Below are positions 60,314-64,000 of a DNA stretch of 64,000 nucleotides, one piece after another. Source of the DNA: Bradyrhizobium sp. AUGA SZCCT0158 (GTDB lineage: Bacteria; Pseudomonadota; Alphaproteobacteria; Rhizobiales; Xanthobacteraceae); the NCBI RefSeq assembly GCF_018130065.1, contig NZ_JAFCME010000003.1:316501-380500 (forward strand), in the 5' to 3' direction. Position 1 is the stretch's first letter, and each line of letters begins with the position of its first letter. The translations under genes and the position numbers were made by a program. A model generated the notes under the pieces. That model was not told where the DNA came from. It made no database searches and worked only from the letters and a program-made list of their open reading frames with translations.

Positions 60314-63300
60314 TCAGCGATCCTTGTTGCCGGCGAGCTGTTCCTTCAGCGCCGCGAGTTTGGCGAATGGCGAATTGGGATCGATTGGCCGGTCACGCTC
60401 GCGCGGCGCGGCGCTGGTGGCGTATTGCCGATGCGACGGACCGGAGTCGCGCTTGTCACGGCCGCCCTTGTCACGCCCGCCGAAATCGCGGCCGCCTTTA
60501 TCGCGCCCGCCACCCTTGCTGCGGTCACCCTTGTTGCGATCGCCGCCGAATTTCTCCGGACGACCACCGCCCTTGTTGTCGCGGCGGTTGTCATTGTCGC
60601 GGCCCTTGCCTTCGAAGCGCGCGCGCGGCGGACGGTTGTCGGCACGCGCCTCCTGCGGTGCGCCCTCGGCGGGCGGCGTGGCGTTGGCGTCAACAGGCGC
60701 GCCCTCGCGCGGCTTGCGGAACTCGTTGTGACGACGGCCGCGGCGATGACGCTGCTCGCGTCCCGCAGCCTCGCCACCTTCGCCGGCAGCGGCCGCGGGC
60801 GCAGCACCGTCCTGCGAGGCCTGCGCGCGATCGTGCTGATGGCCGTGACGACGCTGGCGGTTGCGGTCGTGGTGCGGACGGCGTTCTTCCGAACGGCCAC
60901 CGGGCCGCCAGACTTCCACCATTTCGGGCACGACAGGCGCATCGGGCTTGGCCTCAGTGGCGGCTTCTGTTGGTGCAGCGTCCGCCGGGGCAGCATCGCT
61001 GGCGACGGTTTCGGTCGTTGCTTCAACAGCAACCGCGTCGGGAGCCGTGGCCGCCTCAACAGCGGCAGTCACGTCAGGCGCGGCCGGCTCCTCCGATGCG
61101 GTCAGCACCTGGGCTTCCTCGACCGGTGTCTCCACGGCCTCGGCTTCGACCACCTCCGGCGCGGCTTTCACCGCGGGCTCTTCGGCCGGCGCCGGCGCGA
61201 GGGTGACCTCGGGCAGCAAGGCGGCCGATGGTGCGGGGTCGCCGGAGACCGGCTGGGCGATGGTCTCGTCAGCGGTTTGCGCGGGCGCCTCGGACGACGC
61301 TTCTGCCGCAGCTTCCAGCGGCGCGTCTGCCGCGACGTCGGTCGGCGCGGCCGCATCGGTTACAGCATCCGTGACCTCAACCGGCGCGGCTTCCACCACC
61401 ACCGGCTCAGTCGCCGCGACCGCCTTCGGCGGCAGCGGAGCACGCCGCTCGGAGCGATAGCCGAGCGCGCGCAGGATCGAGGCGAAATCCTCGCCGGCCG
61501 ATCCCGTCAGCGAGGTCATCGCCTGCGTCACCACAAAGCTGCGGCCGTCGAACGCGCCGGCGGGCTTTTCGCCCGGCGAGCTTTCGCGCCACGCCAAAGC
61601 GGGGCGGATCAGATCGGCAAGACGCTCCAGGATATCGACGCGCACCGCGCGCTCGCCGCACTGGCGATAGCCGAGCACGCGATAGGCATCGCGCGCCAGC
61701 GCCTTGTCGACCGCGAACGAGGTCCGGCCGCTACTCGCCAGATGCTGCGCGCCTGACAGCGCCGACATATCGACATTGTCCTGCTTCTCGGCCCACAGCA
61801 GCGAGGCGAGAGAACGCGCCGCAGGCTTCAACAGGCCCGGGAAATAGATGTGATAGGCGCCGAAGCGCACGCCGTATTTGCGCAGCGTCGCGCGCGAGGG
61901 CTGGTCGAGATCCTTCATCTCGGCGGTAATCTTCGAACGCTCGAGCACGCCGAGCGCCTCGATCAACTGGAACGCGATGCCGCGCGCAATGCCGGTGATG
62001 TCCTCGGCCTTGGCAAGCCCGAACAGCGGGCCCAGCAGCTTTTCGATATGCGTTTTGAGCCACAGATCGAGCCGCGTCTGCACGGCTTCGCGCGCCGCGC
62101 CATTGAGGCGATCGTCGGAGATGATGCGCAGCCGCGGATGCAGCGCGTCGTCGGCGGCGACCAGCTTCGCCACCGCATCGCCGGTCCAGCGGATGGTGCC
62201 ATCTGACGTCAGCACGAAGGCGTCGTCGGGCGCAGCCGCAAGCTTTTCGGCGCGCGTGTCGATCTCGCCGGCCAGCACCTGCTGTGCTGCCGCCTGCAAC
62301 GCCTTGGCGTCGCTTCCGGCCTCCGCCGCATCTGGTGCAAAGGTGAATCCGTCGAGGCGGCCGATCACATGGCCTTCAACGATCACTTCGCCGGTCTTGC
62401 CGATTTCCGTATTCAAAACACTGTTCTCCCGCAGGCGGCGCATCAATACACTGGTACGGCGGTCAACGAAACGCTCCGTTAGCCGTTCATGCAGCGCATC
62501 GGACAATTTATTTTCGACCTCGCGCGTGATCCCCTGCCAGTGATCGGGGTCACCCAGCCAGTCCGGCCGGTTGGCGACGAAGGTCCAGGTGCGGATTTGC
62601 GCGATCCGGCCCGACAGCGTGTCGATATCGCCGGTGACGCGGTCGGCCTGGTCGACCTGGGCGGCGAACCATTCATCAGGAATCCGGCCCTTTTTCATCA
62701 GGAATCCGTACAGCGTGGTCACCAGTTCGGCATGGGCGGCCGGCGCCAGGCGCCGGTAATCCGGGATCTGGCAGGCGTCCCACAGCCGTTCCACGGCCGC
62801 CGGCCCATGGGCCATTTCCCGCACATCGCCGTCGCGGGCCGCATGATCGAGCACGCGCAGATCCTCCGCAATTGGCGCGCGCGTGAGCACTTCATGCTGC
62901 GGCGAGAGCGCCAGCGAGACCTGCAGGCTGCCGAGCGAGGCGAAATCCAGCTTCGAATTGCGCCACTGCAGCATTTTGACGCTATCAAAAGTGTGGTTCT
63001 GCAGCGCGTTCACCAGTTCCGGCTCGAACGGCGCGCAGCGGCCCGTGGTGCCGAAGGTGCCATTGCGCGTGGCGCGGCCGGCGCGGCCCGCGATCTGCGC
63101 AAACTCGGACGGATTCAGGCGGCGGAACTGATAGCCGTCGTATTTGCGGTCGGAGGCGAACGCGACGTGATCGACGTCGAGGTTGAGGCCCATCCCCACC
63201 GCGTCGGTCGCGACGAGATAATCGACGTCGCCGTTCTGGAACATCTCGACCTGCGCATTGCGCGTGCGCGGTGACAGCGAGCCCAGCACCACTGCCGCGC

Positions 63301-63901
63301 CGCCATGCTGGCGGCGGATCAATTCGGCGATGGCGTAGACTTCATCGGCCGAGAACGCGACGATCGCAGTGCGCCGCGGCTGGCGCGTGATCTTGCGGTC
63401 GCCGGCAAATTCGAGCTGCGACAATCTGGGACGCGTGACGATCGACGCGCCCGGCAGCAGCCGCTCGATGATGGGCCGCATCGTCGCAGCGCCCAGCAGC
63501 AGCGTCTCGTCGCGGCCGCGGCGGTGCAGGATGCGATCGGTGAAGACGTGCCCGCGTTCGAGATCCGCCGCGATCTGGATTTCATCGACCGCGAGGAACG
63601 ACACGTCGATGTCGCGCGGCATCGCTTCCACCGTCGAGACCCAGTAGCGCGGGTTCTTCGGCTTGATCTTCTCCTCGCCGGTGATCAGCGCGACGGCCTC
63701 AGTGCCCGCGCGCGCCGCGATCTTGTTGTAGACCTCGCGCGCCAATAGCCGCAGCGGCAGGCCGATGATGCCGGACGAATGCCCCAGCATCCGCTCGATC
63801 GCCAGATGCGTCTTGCCGGTGTTGGTCGGCCCCAGCACCGCGGTAACGCCGGCGCCGGGAGCGCGTTCATGTCCAAACGTGGACGAGTAGGAGAAAGCCA
63901 T
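60314..63901 (-). CDS. SUV3-like DExH RNA helicase with long disordered C-terminal tail
   Basis: A 1195-residue superfamily 2 helicase. Motif I GPTNTGKT (24-31), motif II DEIQ (106-109), ATDAVGMGLNLDVDHV, and motif VI QIAGRAGR (269-276) match the SUV3/MgpS group, which unwinds RNA for decay in mitochondria. The conserved helical part extends to about residue 820. About 375 residues follow that look disordered: first Ala/Pro/Glu/Val-rich, acidic (about 830-1000), then Arg/Gly/Asp/His-rich (about 1000-1195) with RGGRDKGG-like repeats as in RNA-binding tails. The tail could recruit RNA or drive condensate formation. ATG at 63901. First of the helicase-S4 operon. Confidence 0.92.
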   Translation of the reverse strand: MAFSYSSTFGHERAPGAGVTAVLGPTNTGKTHLAIERMLGHSSGIIGLPLRLLAREVYNKIAARAGTEAVALITGEEKIKPKNPRYWVSTVEAMPRDIDVSFLAVDEIQIAADLERGHVFTDRILHRRGRDETLLLGAATMRPIIERLLPGASIVTRPRLSQLEFAGDRKITRQPRRTAIVAFSADEVYAIAELIRRQHGGAAVVLGSLSPRTRNAQVEMFQNGDVDYLVATDAVGMGLNLDVDHVAFASDRKYDGYQFRRLNPSEFAQIAGRAGRATRNGTFGTTGRCAPFEPELVNALQNHTFDSVKMLQWRNSKLDFASLGSLQVSLALSPQHEVLTRAPIAEDLRVLDHAARDGDVREMAHGPAAVERLWDACQIPDYRRLAPAAHAELVTTLYGFLMKKGRIPDEWFAAQVDQADRVTGDIDTLSGRIAQIRTWTFVANRPDWLGDPDHWQGITREVENKLSDALHERLTERFVDRRTSVLMRRLRENSVLNTEIGKTGEVIVEGHVIGRLDGFTFAPDAAEAGSDAKALQAAAQQVLAGEIDTRAEKLAAAPDDAFVLTSDGTIRWTGDAVAKLVAADDALHPRLRIISDDRLNGAAREAVQTRLDLWLKTHIEKLLGPLFGLAKAEDITGIARGIAFQLIEALGVLERSKITAEMKDLDQPSRATLRKYGVRFGAYHIYFPGLLKPAARSLASLLWAEKQDNVDMSALSGAQHLASSGRTSFAVDKALARDAYRVLGYRQCGERAVRVDILERLADLIRPALAWRESSPGEKPAGAFDGRSFVVTQAMTSLTGSAGEDFASILRALGYRSERRAPLPPKAVAATEPVVVEAAPVEVTDAVTDAAAPTDVAADAPLEAAAEASSEAPAQTADETIAQPVSGDPAPSAALLPEVTLAPAPAEEPAVKAAPEVVEAEAVETPVEEAQVLTASEEPAAPDVTAAVEAATAPDAVAVEATTETVASDAAPADAAPTEAATEAKPDAPVVPEMVEVWRPGGRSEERRPHHDRNRQRRHGHQHDRAQASQDGAAPAAAAGEGGEAAGREQRHRRGRRHNEFRKPREGAPVDANATPPAEGAPQEARADNRPPRARFEGKGRDNDNRRDNKGGGRPEKFGGDRNKGDRSKGGGRDKGGRDFGGRDKGGRDKRDSGPSHRQYATSAAPRERDRPIDPNSPFAKLAALKEQLAGNKDR

Positions 63902-64000
63902 AATTTGCAGGTGTTTCTTTGATTCTCAGCGGCGCCGCGCGGTTTGTTATGTGTGTCACTTTGCGACGGTGATGCGGTCGCGGCTTAAGCTCTGGAACGA

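Noticed and set aside
60425..61756. Rightward 443-codon frame with Gly/Arg-rich translation
   Set aside because: Antisense to the low-complexity tail of the helicase; repetitive composition on the other strand explains the open frame.

Overview
The window comes from a high-GC alphaproteobacterium. Gene content and repeats point to Bradyrhizobium or a close relative (Nitrobacteraceae, Rhizobiales). The evidence is the dense aromatic and acyl-CoA catabolism, several orphan substrate-binding proteins, the helicase / S4 / 7Fe ferredoxin / CarD block, small secreted Cys-containing proteins, and at least three families of palindromic intergenic repeats typical of that group. The genus is inferred from gene style; no marker gene settles it. 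There are no phage genes, IS transposases, CRISPR arrays or rRNA. The only RNA gene seen is tRNA-Arg(CCU).

Layout. 1-1918: 5' part of an RND efflux pump (permease cut by the window edge, plus lipoprotein adaptor). 2.1-8.4 kb: two cysteine-rich-repeat secreted proteins around a polar amino-acid ABC transporter, and a membrane-anchored TAXI-type binding protein. 8.6-13.9 kb: an aromatic degradation cluster (aryl-CoA hydroxylase, aryl-CoA ligase, MarR regulator, zeta-class GST isomerase, gentisate 1,2-dioxygenase). It reads as an aryl-CoA to gentisate route and carries the same 17-bp palindrome-centred operator at both promoters. 14.0-18.1 kb: a NitT/TauT-type ABC transporter in an operon with an FAD oxidoreductase. 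18.2-22.8 kb: single metabolic genes (enoyl-CoA hydratase, ketopantoate-reductase-like, SDR, Asp/Glu racemase-like, alpha/beta hydrolase). 23.0-29.7 kb: RoxA-like dihaem cytochrome, Baeyer-Villiger monooxygenase, HSL-type esterase and a class C beta-lactamase-like esterase, which together suggest oxidative ketone/ester catabolism.

29.8-35.1 kb: chemoreceptor, LysR regulator with a divergent NTF2-like protein, then a decaying patch with a frameshifted LysR pseudogene and a truncated amino-acid-binding-protein remnant. 35.2-44.1 kb: glycolipid-binding-domain protein, tRNA-Arg, animal-type haem peroxidase, a RraA-cupin-Bug operon, small secreted proteins, a second ketopantoate-reductase-like enzyme, a YidB-type and a GlsB-type protein. 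44.1-53.6 kb: a CoA-thioester catabolic island (SDR, two-subunit acyl-CoA dehydrogenase, two enoyl-CoA hydratases, NDP-forming acyl-CoA synthetase, VOC protein, branched-chain-type binding protein). 54.0-58.0 kb: nuclease-like protein, M48 lipoprotein protease, CBS-domain and host-attachment proteins. 58.3-64.0 kb: carD, fdxA, an S4 RNA-binding protein and a SUV3-like helicase with a very long disordered tail.

No defence system or clearly unprecedented machine is visible. The most interesting items are the shared operator and incomplete gentisate route, the RoxA/BVMO/esterase neighbourhood, the GLG1-type cysteine-rich repeat proteins, the histone-tail-like CarD extension with a readable promoter, and a repeat that forms the 3' end of a reading frame.
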